This document shows, piece by piece, positions 9,945-18,595 of a stretch of 64,000 nt of DNA; the stretch's first letter is position 1, and each line of letters starts with the position of its first letter. This stretch comes from Clostridium gelidum. Lineage in GTDB: Bacteria; Bacillota; Clostridia; Clostridiales; Clostridiaceae. The notes under the pieces are model-generated. The model made no database searches. It was not told where the DNA came from and worked only from the letters and a program-made list of their open reading frames with translations. Both the position numbers and the translations under genes were made by a program. Location: NCBI RefSeq assembly GCF_019977655.1, contig NZ_AP024849.1, forward strand, positions 2,575,001-2,639,000, in the 5' to 3' direction.

Positions 9945-10727
9945 ATGCGTAAATACTTAAAAATTTATAAAGAAGCAGTAAAAATTTCTTTTTCATCAGC
10001 AATAGCATATCGAGTGAATTTTCTATTAAATATGTTAATTACATTAATAAGTAATATTGTATTACCAATGGTAACCCTAATGATTTATGGTTCTGGTGCA
10101 AGTTTTAATGATTGGAATATATATGAAGTATTATTAATTCAATCTATATTCACCATATCAAATGGATTTTCAAATATGTTTTTTAATGGTATCGTTTGGA
10201 AAACCATGGAGGAGGTTAGGGAAGGTACTTTTGAAATAACATTAATAAAACCAGTTAACAGTATGCTGTATTTAATGGCTTCTACAGTTAGCATGGATGG
10301 AATAGGGGTTATTTTAGGAGGGATTGTATTCTTCTGTATTTCAATTGCACACATTAGAGAAATAACTGCTCTAATGTGGATGGAATTTTTTATATTTTTT
10401 ATTATGGGACTTTTTGTAATGGTCGGCACTCAGCTACTTATGGCAGCAACATCTTTTAAATGGGTTGCTAATTCAAGAATACCGGAAATGTATAGTAGTT
10501 TTATTCGCTTTGGATATTATCCACAAAGTATATTTAGTCGTAGTATTATTCTCATAACTTCATATATTGTACCAGTGGCAATGATTGGATTTTTTCCGGC
10601 ATCTGCGCTTTTAGGACTAACGGAAAAGAGGATGTTTATTTCCATAATCCCATGTGTTTTATTTATGATTATTGGAATGTATATTTATCAGCATATGGTT
10701 AGACTGTATGAAGGGGTTGGAGGTTGA
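9945..10727 (+). CDS. ABC-2 type exporter permease (DUF990-like), second subunit
   Basis: 260 residues, about six membrane segments. It opens 'MRKYLKIYKEAVKISFSSA', and the coupling loop EGTFEITLIKPVNSMLY (about residues 92-108) has the LIKPVN motif. Its C-terminal three quarters match the fragment at 7143-7769. The gene begins after GGAGG within the end of the first permease and its stop is four bases from the ATPase start, so translation is probably coupled. The two permeases are expected to form a heterodimer. Confidence 0.82.
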   Translation: MRKYLKIYKEAVKISFSSAIAYRVNFLLNMLITLISNIVLPMVTLMIYGSGASFNDWNIYEVLLIQSIFTISNGFSNMFFNGIVWKTMEEVREGTFEITLIKPVNSMLYLMASTVSMDGIGVILGGIVFFCISIAHIREITALMWMEFFIFFIMGLFVMVGTQLLMAATSFKWVANSRIPEMYSSFIRFGYYPQSIFSRSIILITSYIVPVAMIGFFPASALLGLTEKRMFISIIPCVLFMIIGMYIYQHMVRLYEGVGG

Positions 10728-10731
10728 TTAA

Positions 10732-11757
10732 ATGGAAAAGAACAATAAGGAATTGGATTCTATAATAAAGGTAGAAAATTTATGTAGAAGTTATGTTACA
10801 TATAAGCGTGGAAGTGGATTTGCTTCAAGTATTAAAAGTTTTATTAAAAGAGATAAAGTATATGTTGATGCAGTTAAAAATATAAGCTTTGAAGTAAAGA
10901 AGGGTGATATTGTAGGTGTTTTAGGTCCTAATGGTGCTGGGAAATCTACAACTATTAAAATGCTTACGGGAACTTTATATCCTACATCAGGAAGTATTTC
11001 CGTAATGGGATATAATCCTTGCAAAAAAAGAATAGAATATGTAAATAAAATGGGTGCAGTTTTTGGACAAAAAAGCCAGCTTATTTTTGACATTCCTCCA
11101 ATTGATAGTTTTAAAATGAATAAAGCTATTTATGGAATACCTGATGATATCTACAAAAAACGTTTAAATATGATTGTAGAATTACTTGATTTAGGAGATA
11201 TTATCATGCGTCCAACTAGGGTTTTGTCACTTGGAGAAAGAATGAAGTGTGAGTTTATTATGTCCATGCTTCATAACCCAGATATTGTTTTTTTAGATGA
11301 GCCCACCATTGGTCTTGATGTTATTGCAAAACAGAATATACGAGAATTTATTAAAGAAATGAATAAAGAGGGGGTAACCTTTATATTGACTACACATGAT
11401 TTGGAAGATGTAGAAAAGCTAGCTAAGAATGTGATAATCATAAATAAAGGAGAAAAAGTTTTTGATGGATCTATTGATACTTTGAGAAAAACCCTTGGTG
11501 AAAAAAAGATAATAGAACTGACTTTAACAGAAAGCAATAGATTTTTCAATACAATAGATAATACTTATTTTATGAAAGGCACTCAGTTGATTAAAAAAGT
11601 AAATGATTATCAGATTATACTTGAAGTAGATACAGATATCTTACCAATAAGTAAATTTATGGAGCTATTAGTGAAGCAGTGCAGCTTTTCTGATATATCA
11701 ATTAAGGAACTTCCTATGGAAAAAGTCATAACTAAAATTTATGAAAAAACTAAGTGA
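10732..11757 (+). CDS. ABC-2 exporter ATP-binding protein
   Basis: 341 residues with a complete nucleotide-binding domain: Walker A GPNGAGKST, Q-loop FGQKSQL, signature LSLGERMKCE, Walker B VFLDEPTIGLD and switch TTHDLED. About 100 C-terminal residues form the regulatory tail common to NatA/daunorubicin-type exporters. GGTTGGAGG precedes the ATG. It should energise the two permeases just upstream. It is the intact counterpart of the broken ATPase at 5630, and the order of genes differs between the two sets (ATPase first in the broken one, last here). Confidence 0.9.
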   Translation: MEKNNKELDSIIKVENLCRSYVTYKRGSGFASSIKSFIKRDKVYVDAVKNISFEVKKGDIVGVLGPNGAGKSTTIKMLTGTLYPTSGSISVMGYNPCKKRIEYVNKMGAVFGQKSQLIFDIPPIDSFKMNKAIYGIPDDIYKKRLNMIVELLDLGDIIMRPTRVLSLGERMKCEFIMSMLHNPDIVFLDEPTIGLDVIAKQNIREFIKEMNKEGVTFILTTHDLEDVEKLAKNVIIINKGEKVFDGSIDTLRKTLGEKKIIELTLTESNRFFNTIDNTYFMKGTQLIKKVNDYQIILEVDTDILPISKFMELLVKQCSFSDISIKELPMEKVITKIYEKTK

Positions 11758-11827
11758 AATATTCAAGGTTAAGATGTATAAATAAAAAATAATATAAAAA
11801 TTCTTATTACAAAAAGGTGATGTAGAG

Positions 11828-12883
11828 GTGAAAGAAAGAAATTTACAATTAGATATACTAAAAATTATGGCTTGTTTTGCAGTTGTAGTTATACATGTAA
11901 CTGGAATAATTACTTTTAATATGAAGAGTAACTATACTATAAATCACACGTTATATTATATGGCAGGTTTTGCAGTTCCGATATTTTTCATTGTTAATGG
12001 ATATTTTCAGTTAAATAAAGAAAAGGTTAATTATACTTATGTTATGAAAAAAATAGGTAATATTTTAATTGTTGTTTTTGTGTGGAATTTAATAGTATTT
12101 TTATTATCAAGAGTTGTTACAAATAGATTTTTAACAGATTTGTTATTATCAAAAAAGACTACTAATCCATTTTCTATGACCTTGAATAGCTTAATACAAA
12201 GAGACTATTTCTGGCAGTTTTGGTTCTTTGGATCAATAATAATTATCTATGCTGTGTTACCTTTATTGATTAAGTGTTTCGCAAGTAATAAACGTGCTAT
12301 AGTTATTACTGTAATATTTATTGTATGTTGCTTAATAGTAGATTCACTTAGTATATCTAGAAGTCTTAATAAAAAACCTATTATACAAATTGGTGTTATA
12401 CAAACCCTTAGATTATGGACATGGTTTGCATATTATTTATTAGGTGGATTACTTGGTAAAACAAAAATTAGAGAATATATACTAAATAAAATTTCAGGAA
12501 AGTTAAACATTTTTATATTTGTCCTAAGCAGTATTATTATAAGTGTTTATCAATATAATATGGCACATAAATATTATCACGCTGCATCTATTGAATTTTT
12601 CTATGATAATATTTTTGATTTCATTTGGGTTATTAGTTTATTTTTCTTGATTTATAATCACAAGTTTAAAGTTAACTCAGGAAAATTTATAGGTTTAGTA
12701 AGTGATAAAATAATGGGAATATATATTGTGCATGTTACTGTACTTAATGTATCCACACATTTTTATAAGTTTAATACTCCAATAACTAATATACTTTTGA
12801 TATTTATTGTTTTTGGAATTTCATTAGCTTTAACATTAATAATTTCTAAAATTCCAATAGTTAATAGATTAATTAGGATTTAA
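11828..12883 (+). CDS. Acyltransferase-3 family membrane protein
   Basis: A 351-residue polytopic protein with about ten membrane segments. It starts with GTG after AAAGGTGA. The opening 'LDILKIMACFAVVVIHVTG' contains the conserved His of acyltransferase-3 enzymes in segment 1, and 'VPIFFIVNGYF' is segment 2 with its usual FxxNG pattern. Members O-acetylate or O-acylate sugars, peptidoglycan, teichoic acids or lipids. It follows the ABC operon by 70 bases and could be co-transcribed; an AT-rich imperfect hairpin after the stop (about 12880-12913) may be a weak terminator. Confidence 0.85.
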   Translation: MKERNLQLDILKIMACFAVVVIHVTGIITFNMKSNYTINHTLYYMAGFAVPIFFIVNGYFQLNKEKVNYTYVMKKIGNILIVVFVWNLIVFLLSRVVTNRFLTDLLLSKKTTNPFSMTLNSLIQRDYFWQFWFFGSIIIIYAVLPLLIKCFASNKRAIVITVIFIVCCLIVDSLSISRSLNKKPIIQIGVIQTLRLWTWFAYYLLGGLLGKTKIREYILNKISGKLNIFIFVLSSIIISVYQYNMAHKYYHAASIEFFYDNIFDFIWVISLFFLIYNHKFKVNSGKFIGLVSDKIMGIYIVHVTVLNVSTHFYKFNTPITNILLIFIVFGISLALTLIISKIPIVNRLIRI

Positions 12884-13087
12884 AAATATAGTATTCTATA
12901 CTCATATTTTTAGGACTGGATTGTAATTGCCGAATTCTGTGATAATATTAAATTATAATAATATGAAATGTAATTACATATACTAAGATTAAAATTAATA
13001 AAAAAACATTTTTGTGAATTATAGTAATTAAATTTTCTACAATATTTATTATAATCAATTGTATTTATACATTTAGAGGTGATTATT

Positions 13088-14002
13088 ATGCATACGGATC
13101 AAAGATTAACGGAAGCTTATAAAAGTGCAAGAATAGAATATTTTGACGAGAACTCAAAATATGTTTTTTTTAGCGATTGCCATAGGAGCAATGGAAGTAA
13201 TTCTGATGAATTTATAAAAAACCGTAACAACTACTTATTTGCACTTGAATACTATTATAAAAATGGATTTACTTATGTGGAAGCTGGAGACGGGGATGAA
13301 TTGTGGGAGCATCCTCATTTTAGAGATATAAAAAATGCCCATTCAGACGTGTTTGACATGCTAAAAAGATTTTTTTATGAAGACAGATTGATTATGTTAT
13401 ATGGCAACCACAATATTTACCTAAAAAATCAGGAATATGTAGAAAGTAATTATTATACATACTATAACAACTATGAAGAAAAGAACTATGATTTTATGAA
13501 AGGATTAAAACCTTGTGAAGGACTAGTTCTGAAGCATAAAAAAACTCAGCAGGAAATTCTTGTTGTTCATGGACATCAGGGAGATTTTTCTAACGACCAG
13601 TTTTGGGTTCTATCCATGCTTTCTTTAAAATATTTTTGGAGATATTTGCATGCATTGGGTGCTAAAAGTCCCTCTAGCCCGGTTGGAAATATGAATAAAA
13701 GGCATAAGATTGAGAAGAATTTTGTAAAATGGATAAAAAAACATAAAAAAATGATTATTTGCGGGCATACACACAGACTTAAATACCCTAGAAATAACGA
13801 ATTACCATATTTTAATATAGGATGTTGCCTCTATCCTACTAGCATAACGAATATTGAAATTACAGGTGGAGAAATTCAGTTGGTTCAATGGAAAGTTCTA
13901 CCGGATGAGGATGGTGTACTTCAGATAAGAAGACAAATTTTGCGGGGGCCAAATCCTATTGAAAAATACGATATTAGTAAAAGTGAATTAAATGAAAATT
14001 AG
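13088..14002 (+). CDS. Calcineurin-like metallophosphoesterase
   Basis: 304 residues from ATG 13088, with AGAGGTGAT five bases upstream; a GTG nine bases earlier overlaps that site. The metal-binding motifs appear in order: FSDCHR (D-x-H), GDGDELWE (G-D), LYGNHN (G-N-H), VVHGHQGD and ICGHTHR (G-H-x-H). It lacks a signal peptide. The family splits phosphoesters using two metal ions; the close group includes UDP-diacylglucosamine hydrolase-like and uncharacterised enzymes, and the substrate cannot be told. It stands alone, ended by the hairpin at 14018-14048. Confidence 0.86.
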   Translation: MHTDQRLTEAYKSARIEYFDENSKYVFFSDCHRSNGSNSDEFIKNRNNYLFALEYYYKNGFTYVEAGDGDELWEHPHFRDIKNAHSDVFDMLKRFFYEDRLIMLYGNHNIYLKNQEYVESNYYTYYNNYEEKNYDFMKGLKPCEGLVLKHKKTQQEILVVHGHQGDFSNDQFWVLSMLSLKYFWRYLHALGAKSPSSPVGNMNKRHKIEKNFVKWIKKHKKMIICGHTHRLKYPRNNELPYFNIGCCLYPTSITNIEITGGEIQLVQWKVLPDEDGVLQIRRQILRGPNPIEKYDISKSELNEN

Positions 14003-14017
14003 AGATAAAAAATTTGG

Positions 14018-14048
14018 ATGACTTATTAACCTTAATAGGTCATTTTTT
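14018..14048 (+). terminator. Terminator after the metallophosphoesterase
   Basis: Stem ATGACTTATTA / TAATAGGTCAT with an ACCT loop, then TTTTTTG. Confidence 0.8.
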
Positions 14049-14126
14049 GTCTAAAATTTAGTGTTAATATAAGAAAAATATGGTAATATAGATTTGTTAT
14101 TTATATATGAGGTAGGGGGTCAGTGA

Positions 14127-14981
14127 ATGACAGTTAAAAAGCAAGAATATAACATATCAAAAATAGTATTAATATCAATAGTTATAAACTTAATACAAGT
14201 GGTGTTTATAACTCTATTTATTTATTACAAAAATAAAAATCCTTATATGCTTGAGGGAAACTTTATTATTTATGTTATAGCTATAAGCATAGGTGTTAAC
14301 AGCATTATTACAGGAATTATATTTTATAATCTTTTATTAAAAAAGGGAAGTAATAATTTAATTGATACCATAAAGGATCTTGAATCATTTAATAAAACTT
14401 TAAGAACTCAAAGACATGATTATTTAAACCATATTCAAGTTATTTATTCGCTTATGGAACTTGAGGAGTTTCTAGAGGCAAGAAACTATATAGAGCCTGT
14501 ATACAAAGATATAGTAAGAATTAGTAAGGCTTTAAAAACTTCAAAACCAGCTGTAAATGCACTACTTCAAGCAAAGTTACAGATGGCAGAAAAAAATGAA
14601 ATAGATATGGAACTAGAAATAAAAAGTGATTTGAAGCATCTTAATATGGAACCATGGGAGTTTTGTAGAGTGATAGGCAACATAATAGATAATGCTATAT
14701 ATGCTTTAAAGCTAAAGCCAGATAATAGGTATATGCTTGTTGAATTTGCCGAAGATGTGCAGAATATCAAAATAAATATATCAAATAATGGATATAGTAT
14801 ACCTAAGGAAATTATGGATAATATATTTAAAGTAGGAGTTACCACTAAAGGTGATAAGGGAGATGGTATGGGGCTTGCTATAGTTAAGGAAATTGTTGAA
14901 ACATTTTGTGGCACAGTAGTAGTTACATCAGATGAGAAAAGGACATCTTTTGAAATAGTTATACCTAAAAAAGGCATATAA
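14127..14981 (+). CDS. Spo0B-type sensor histidine kinase (LytTR partner)
   Basis: 284 residues: two membrane segments (about 12-33 and 46-71), a helix, then the H-box RTQRHDYLNHIQVIYSLMEL with phospho-acceptor His at about 97. The ATPase domain follows with N-box IGNIIDNAIYAL and G-box KGDGMGLAIVKEI. The short H-box with HDYLNH is that of Spo0B/NatK/CitA-type kinases, which pair with LytTR or CitB regulators. The likely partner lies four genes on, at 17101, beyond nfeD and floA. The two membrane segments have almost no outside loop, so it may sense the membrane itself. Confidence 0.85.
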   Translation: MTVKKQEYNISKIVLISIVINLIQVVFITLFIYYKNKNPYMLEGNFIIYVIAISIGVNSIITGIIFYNLLLKKGSNNLIDTIKDLESFNKTLRTQRHDYLNHIQVIYSLMELEEFLEARNYIEPVYKDIVRISKALKTSKPAVNALLQAKLQMAEKNEIDMELEIKSDLKHLNMEPWEFCRVIGNIIDNAIYALKLKPDNRYMLVEFAEDVQNIKINISNNGYSIPKEIMDNIFKVGVTTKGDKGDGMGLAIVKEIVETFCGTVVVTSDEKRTSFEIVIPKKGI

Positions 14982-15063
14982 ATGACATTTGGGCTTCAAA
15001 AGTGTATAGTTTAGAAGTTTCATATTACGAATCTTTATTTTTGATAGTATATTATATTTATAA

Positions 15064-15107
15064 GGAAACTCGACTCACAGACATTCGCTTAGTAAGTTCA
15101 AGTTTCC
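15064..15107 (+). other. Inverted repeat in front of nfeD
   Basis: GGAAACT (15064-15070) and AGTTTCC (15101-15107) can pair around a 30-base loop that has further partial pairing. It sits 50 bases upstream of the nfeD start, without a T run; it may be a processing or attenuation structure, or a protein site. Confidence 0.35.
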
Positions 15108-15157
15108 AAATATAAAATGTGTACTTTCACTTATAGTAAGGAAGGAGGTATAAAAAC

Positions 15158-15649
15158 ATGAATGTATTTTTACCGGATATGACAGTTCTAACAATTTTAC
15201 TTCTAATTATAGGCTTTGGGTTGGTATTATTAGAAATGCATATTCCAGGATTCGGAGTTCCGGGAATTGCAGGTGCTATATTTTTAATACTTGCAGTAGT
15301 ACTAACAGCACAAAATTTTGCACAAGCATTAGTTATGGCATTAGGAATCCTCGCTATACTAGGGACTATGTTAGGTGTGGTTCTGACGTTTTTTACAAAA
15401 GGGAAACTATTCAAACCATTAATACTATCAGATGAACAAAATAAAGAACATGGATATATTAGTTCTTCAGATTTGGATTATCTACTCGGAAAAAAGGGAA
15501 TTGCAATTACAGACTTAAGACCAGCAGGATCTGTAGATATAGATGGAGTTAAGTTTGATGTGGTTTCTGATGGGGAGTATGTTTTAAGTGGCGCTAAGGT
15601 TGAGATATTTAAAGTTAGCGGGGTAAAGTTATTAGTTAAAAAAATATAA
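15158..15649 (+). CDS. Short NfeD-family membrane protein
   Basis: 163 residues, led by GGAAGGAGG. Two to three membrane segments in residues 8-80 with the NfeD signature LLEMHIPGFGVPGIAGAI are followed by a soluble OB-fold domain (about 95-163) including 'GKKGIAITDLRPAGSVDIDG'. The short form without a protease domain usually sits beside a flotillin, as here, and is thought to assist flotillin assembly in membrane microdomains. It is 26 bases upstream of floA in the same operon. Confidence 0.88.
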   Translation: MNVFLPDMTVLTILLLIIGFGLVLLEMHIPGFGVPGIAGAIFLILAVVLTAQNFAQALVMALGILAILGTMLGVVLTFFTKGKLFKPLILSDEQNKEHGYISSSDLDYLLGKKGIAITDLRPAGSVDIDGVKFDVVSDGEYVLSGAKVEIFKVSGVKLLVKKI

Positions 15650-15675
15650 ATTAATATTTAAAGGAGAGATTATTA

Positions 15676-16662
15676 ATGATTACAAATTTACTTATAATAG
15701 TTATAGCAGTAGTATGTTTAATTTCCGTATTTCTTACATTTGTACCACTAGGACTATGGATATCATCTTTAGCAGCTAATGTTAAAGTAAGTATATTCAA
15801 TTTAGTTGGTATGAGACTTAGAAGGGTTGTACCTTCTAAAATAGTAATTCCACTTATAAAATCAACAAAGGCTGGGATGGGGCTCAATGTCAATCAATTA
15901 GAAGCTCACTATTTAGCAGGAGGAAATGTGGATAATGTAGTAAATGCATTAATTGCAGCCCATAGAGCTGACATAGACTTGAAATTTGAAAAGGCAGCTG
16001 CTATTGATTTGGCAGGTAGAGATGTTTTAGAAGCCGTTAGAATGAGTGTTAATCCAAAAGTAATTGAAACACCAAATGTTTCAGCAGTTGCAAAGGACGG
16101 TATAGAACTTCTAGTTAAAGCTAAAGTTACAGTTCGAGCTAACCTTGAAAGGTTAGTTGGAGGAGCTGGAGAAACAACTATTTTAGCTAGAGTTGGTGAA
16201 GGTATAGTAACTACAGTTGGTTCCTCTAATAGTTATAAGATAGTACTTGAAAATCCAGATGCTATTTCAAAAACCGTATTAAGTAAAGGCTTAGATGCAG
16301 GTACAGCCTTCGAGATTCTGTCTATAGATATAGCAGATATAGATGTAGGAAGAAATATAGGAGCTCAACTTCAAACTTTACAAGCAGAAGCTGATAAAAA
16401 TATAGCAAGAGCTAAGGCTGAAGAGAGAAGAGCAATGGCGGTAGCGAAGGAACAAGAAATGAGAGCTACTGTTGTAGAAGCAGAGGCAGAAGTACCAAGA
16501 GCAATGGCTTATGCACTTAGAGAAGGAAAACTTGGAATAATGGATTATTATGATATGCAAAATGTTATTTCAGATACAAGTATGAGAAGTTCAATTTCTA
16601 ATGCAGGAAATAAAAATAAGAATTTAACTACTGATGATACGGGAATGAAAGATAAAAAATAG
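15676..16662 (+). CDS. floA: Flotillin-like protein FloA
   Basis: 328 residues, led by AAGGAGAG. One N-terminal membrane segment (3-27) is followed by the SPFH-like domain (AANVKVSIFNLVGMRLRRV..., 'RADIDLKFEKAAAIDLAGRD', 'VTVRANLERLVGGAGETTIL'). A long Ala/Glu-rich coiled coil (about 235-285) contains the EA-repeat-like 'AEERRAMAVAKEQEMRA'. This is the FloA (YqfA) family, which builds functional membrane microdomains and affects membrane fluidity, signalling and secretion. It is embedded between the two halves of a two-component system. Confidence 0.92.
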   Translation: MITNLLIIVIAVVCLISVFLTFVPLGLWISSLAANVKVSIFNLVGMRLRRVVPSKIVIPLIKSTKAGMGLNVNQLEAHYLAGGNVDNVVNALIAAHRADIDLKFEKAAAIDLAGRDVLEAVRMSVNPKVIETPNVSAVAKDGIELLVKAKVTVRANLERLVGGAGETTILARVGEGIVTTVGSSNSYKIVLENPDAISKTVLSKGLDAGTAFEILSIDIADIDVGRNIGAQLQTLQAEADKNIARAKAEERRAMAVAKEQEMRATVVEAEAEVPRAMAYALREGKLGIMDYYDMQNVISDTSMRSSISNAGNKNKNLTTDDTGMKDKK

Positions 16663-16685
16663 TCTCCTAGAGGAGCGTGGAAAAT

Positions 16686-17078
16686 ATGAAATTTAATGAT
16701 GTAATTCATATATTAGAGACTATTATAACGGGTATCAATGATCCTAGATATATGAAAAATAAGCTTGGAGAAAGTGATATTTTCAAATATGCAAAGGGTA
16801 TTGGCTTAAATAATAGTATGAATAATAATATTAATGTAGAGAATGAAAGTATCAATAAAGAAAATAATAAAAGTATTCCTTTGGAAGATAGTAAGTATTA
16901 TAATGATAATAAAAGTAATGGGTACTATAATGAACAACAAGATACTTGTTTAGGTCCACAAGGGGTGATAGATTCTATTACTCAGGAAATGACACCAGTT
17001 AGACTAGAGCAGGCGATTATACTTTCAGAAATAGTTGGAAAACCAAGAAGTAAAACTAGAAAAAAAAGAAGATTTTAA
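16686..17078 (+). CDS. Small hydrophilic protein of the floA operon
   Basis: Start taken as ATG 16686, preceded by TAGAGGAGC; a GTG at 16677 lies too close to that site. 130 residues: an N-terminal helix (VIHILETIITGIND), an Asn/Lys-rich middle of low complexity (about 45-85), a conserved-looking 'ITQEMTPVRLEQAIILSEIV' and a very basic end SKTRKKRRF. No family is recognised. It has no membrane segment. Position between floA and the LytTR regulator suggests a role in the same pathway, perhaps binding FloA or nucleic acid; this is inference. Confidence 0.65.
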   Translation: MKFNDVIHILETIITGINDPRYMKNKLGESDIFKYAKGIGLNNSMNNNINVENESINKENNKSIPLEDSKYYNDNKSNGYYNEQQDTCLGPQGVIDSITQEMTPVRLEQAIILSEIVGKPRSKTRKKRRF

Positions 17079-17100
17079 AAACAAATAGGAGAATTTTGCT

Positions 17101-17844
17101 ATGGATATAAAAGTGCTTATAGTCGATGATGAAAAAGGAATGAGAACCATAATTGAAAAAATATTAGATAAATCTGGTGGTTTTGAGGTTGTGGGAGATA
17201 CAGATAATGGGGATGAGGCTATAGTAATATTTAAGGAGCAGCGCCCCTGCGTGGTGTTCCTTGATGTTCAAATGCCTAGTGGTAATGGTATAGATTGTGC
17301 TAAAAGGTTAACAGATATAGATCCCAAGACTATAATTATTTTTGCAACAGCACACTCGGAATATATGTCTGATGCATTTCAATTATATGCTTTTGATTAT
17401 TTGATTAAACCATTCAAAATAGAAAGAGTAATGCAAACTTTAGATAGAATAAAAAAGTTAAATAAACCTAGCTATGGAGATGGTATAGATAAGATAATAA
17501 AGCATGAAAAAGGCTTGGACAAGCTTATGATAAAAAATAAAGAAGGCATAAGTTTTGTGGATACAAAGGAAATCGTGCTAGTACAAAGAGAAGACAGCTC
17601 TACTGTTATATATACAAAAACAGATAGCTTTACTACATCTATTTCTTTATCTGACATTGAGGAAAAACTTGATAATACTCAATTCCTTAGAAGCCACAAA
17701 TCATATATTATAAATCTATCATTGATCACAAAGATATATCCATATGGGAGATGGACTTATGTGGTTAAACTTAAAAATACAGAAAAAGATGCTCTACTTA
17801 CCCATGAAAAGTATGAAGAAATAAAGAAACTTTTTAATTTATAA
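17101..17844 (+). CDS. LytTR-family response regulator
   Basis: 247 residues. The receiver domain (1-120) has acidic residues DDE at 9-11, phospho-acceptor Asp in FLDVQMPSG (about 55), Thr in FATAHSE and Lys in YLIKPF. The LytTR DNA-binding domain (about 145-247) shows LVQREDSSTVIYT and FLRSHKSYIINL, both typical. It should be phosphorylated by the Spo0B-type kinase at 14127. LytTR regulators bind paired direct repeats; I did not find a convincing pair upstream of the operon. A palindromic repeat follows the stop codon. Confidence 0.9.
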   Translation: MDIKVLIVDDEKGMRTIIEKILDKSGGFEVVGDTDNGDEAIVIFKEQRPCVVFLDVQMPSGNGIDCAKRLTDIDPKTIIIFATAHSEYMSDAFQLYAFDYLIKPFKIERVMQTLDRIKKLNKPSYGDGIDKIIKHEKGLDKLMIKNKEGISFVDTKEIVLVQREDSSTVIYTKTDSFTTSISLSDIEEKLDNTQFLRSHKSYIINLSLITKIYPYGRWTYVVKLKNTEKDALLTHEKYEEIKKLFNL

Positions 17845-17856
17845 AGAATAACAATA

Positions 17857-17943
17857 AGGCACATGAAAATAAATAACAAGTCCAAAGTTGCCATGAATAT
17901 TTTTCATCAGGCAAGGGGACTTGTTATTTTTTTGATTGTGCCT
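17857..17943. repeat. Dispersed palindromic repeat, copy 1 (complete)
   Basis: About 87 bp. The left end GGCACATGAAAATAAATAAC continues into AAGTCC; the right end is its inverse, GGACTTGTTATTTTTTTG then ATTGTGCC. Inner arms TTGCC...GGCAA extend the pairing, so the whole unit folds into one long hairpin. It lies in the space after the LytTR gene. Related ends occur at 20408, 23325, 27315, 58826 and 62331. Confidence 0.8.
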
Positions 17944-17961
17944 AAGATAAAACTCAAAACA

Positions 17962-17997
17962 AAAAGAGTATCTTCAAGATTGAAGATACTCTTTTTT
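17962..17997 (+). terminator. Terminator after the floA operon
   Basis: Stem AAGAGTATCTTCA / TGAAGATACTCTT with an AGAT loop, then TTTT. It lies downstream of the repeat. Confidence 0.8.
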
Positions 17998-18121
17998 ACG
18001 CTAAAACACATTGACAATAAAAAATGCCAATGGTATAATAAATCAGTAAAGATGTATATAATTTAAGTATAGCATATATAAAAATATATGTCAATAGTTA
18101 TTTTGAAAGGAAGTTAAAAAA

Positions 18122-18589
18122 ATGAAAGAAATTATTAATTTATTTGAAAGCAATTTATTAGAAAAGCAAATATATAATGATATATCTAAGTGTAATGAAC
18201 TTACGACTGAATATGGATTAATGCTTCAGGAGGAAGATGTAAAAGAAATTATTAAAACAAGAAATATAGCACTTGAAAAAAGCGGAAGAATAGAATTTAA
18301 TGGTCAAATCATAAACAAAATTATTATGATTTTTTGTGATTCACCATATATATCACAACATAATTACAGTGATACAATAAATGAACTTGTAGAAATTTTT
18401 TATAATTATAAGAATGAAACTTTAGATTATATAAGTGATGATGAATTAATGGAAATTATGAAGGAGCATTTTGATAACTATTGTCAAGGTTCATTAGAAC
18501 TTTTAGAGGGAAAAGTATTATATAAAATTGCTGATAATATAAGAAATGGTGTGAAAGATTATACAAATCTTGATAGTGAAAAGGATTGA
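18122..18589 (+). CDS. Unknown protein, DUF6323-like
   Basis: 155 residues after GAAAGGAAG, acidic and helical, no membrane segment or signal. Segments such as 'LQEEDVKEIIKTRNIALEKS' and 'GRIEFNGQIINKIIMIFCDS' recall the DUF6323 family, which I recall occurring beside DUF6179 in clostridia; that recollection is tentative. It is followed after six bases by the next gene, so both are one operon. Function unknown. Confidence 0.55.
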   Translation: MKEIINLFESNLLEKQIYNDISKCNELTTEYGLMLQEEDVKEIIKTRNIALEKSGRIEFNGQIINKIIMIFCDSPYISQHNYSDTINELVEIFYNYKNETLDYISDDELMEIMKEHFDNYCQGSLELLEGKVLYKIADNIRNGVKDYTNLDSEKD

Positions 18590-18595
18590 TAAGTT

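Noticed and set aside
17863..18066. A 67-codon frame after the LytTR gene
   Set aside because: It lies across the palindromic repeat and the terminator; the apparent codons come from those structures.
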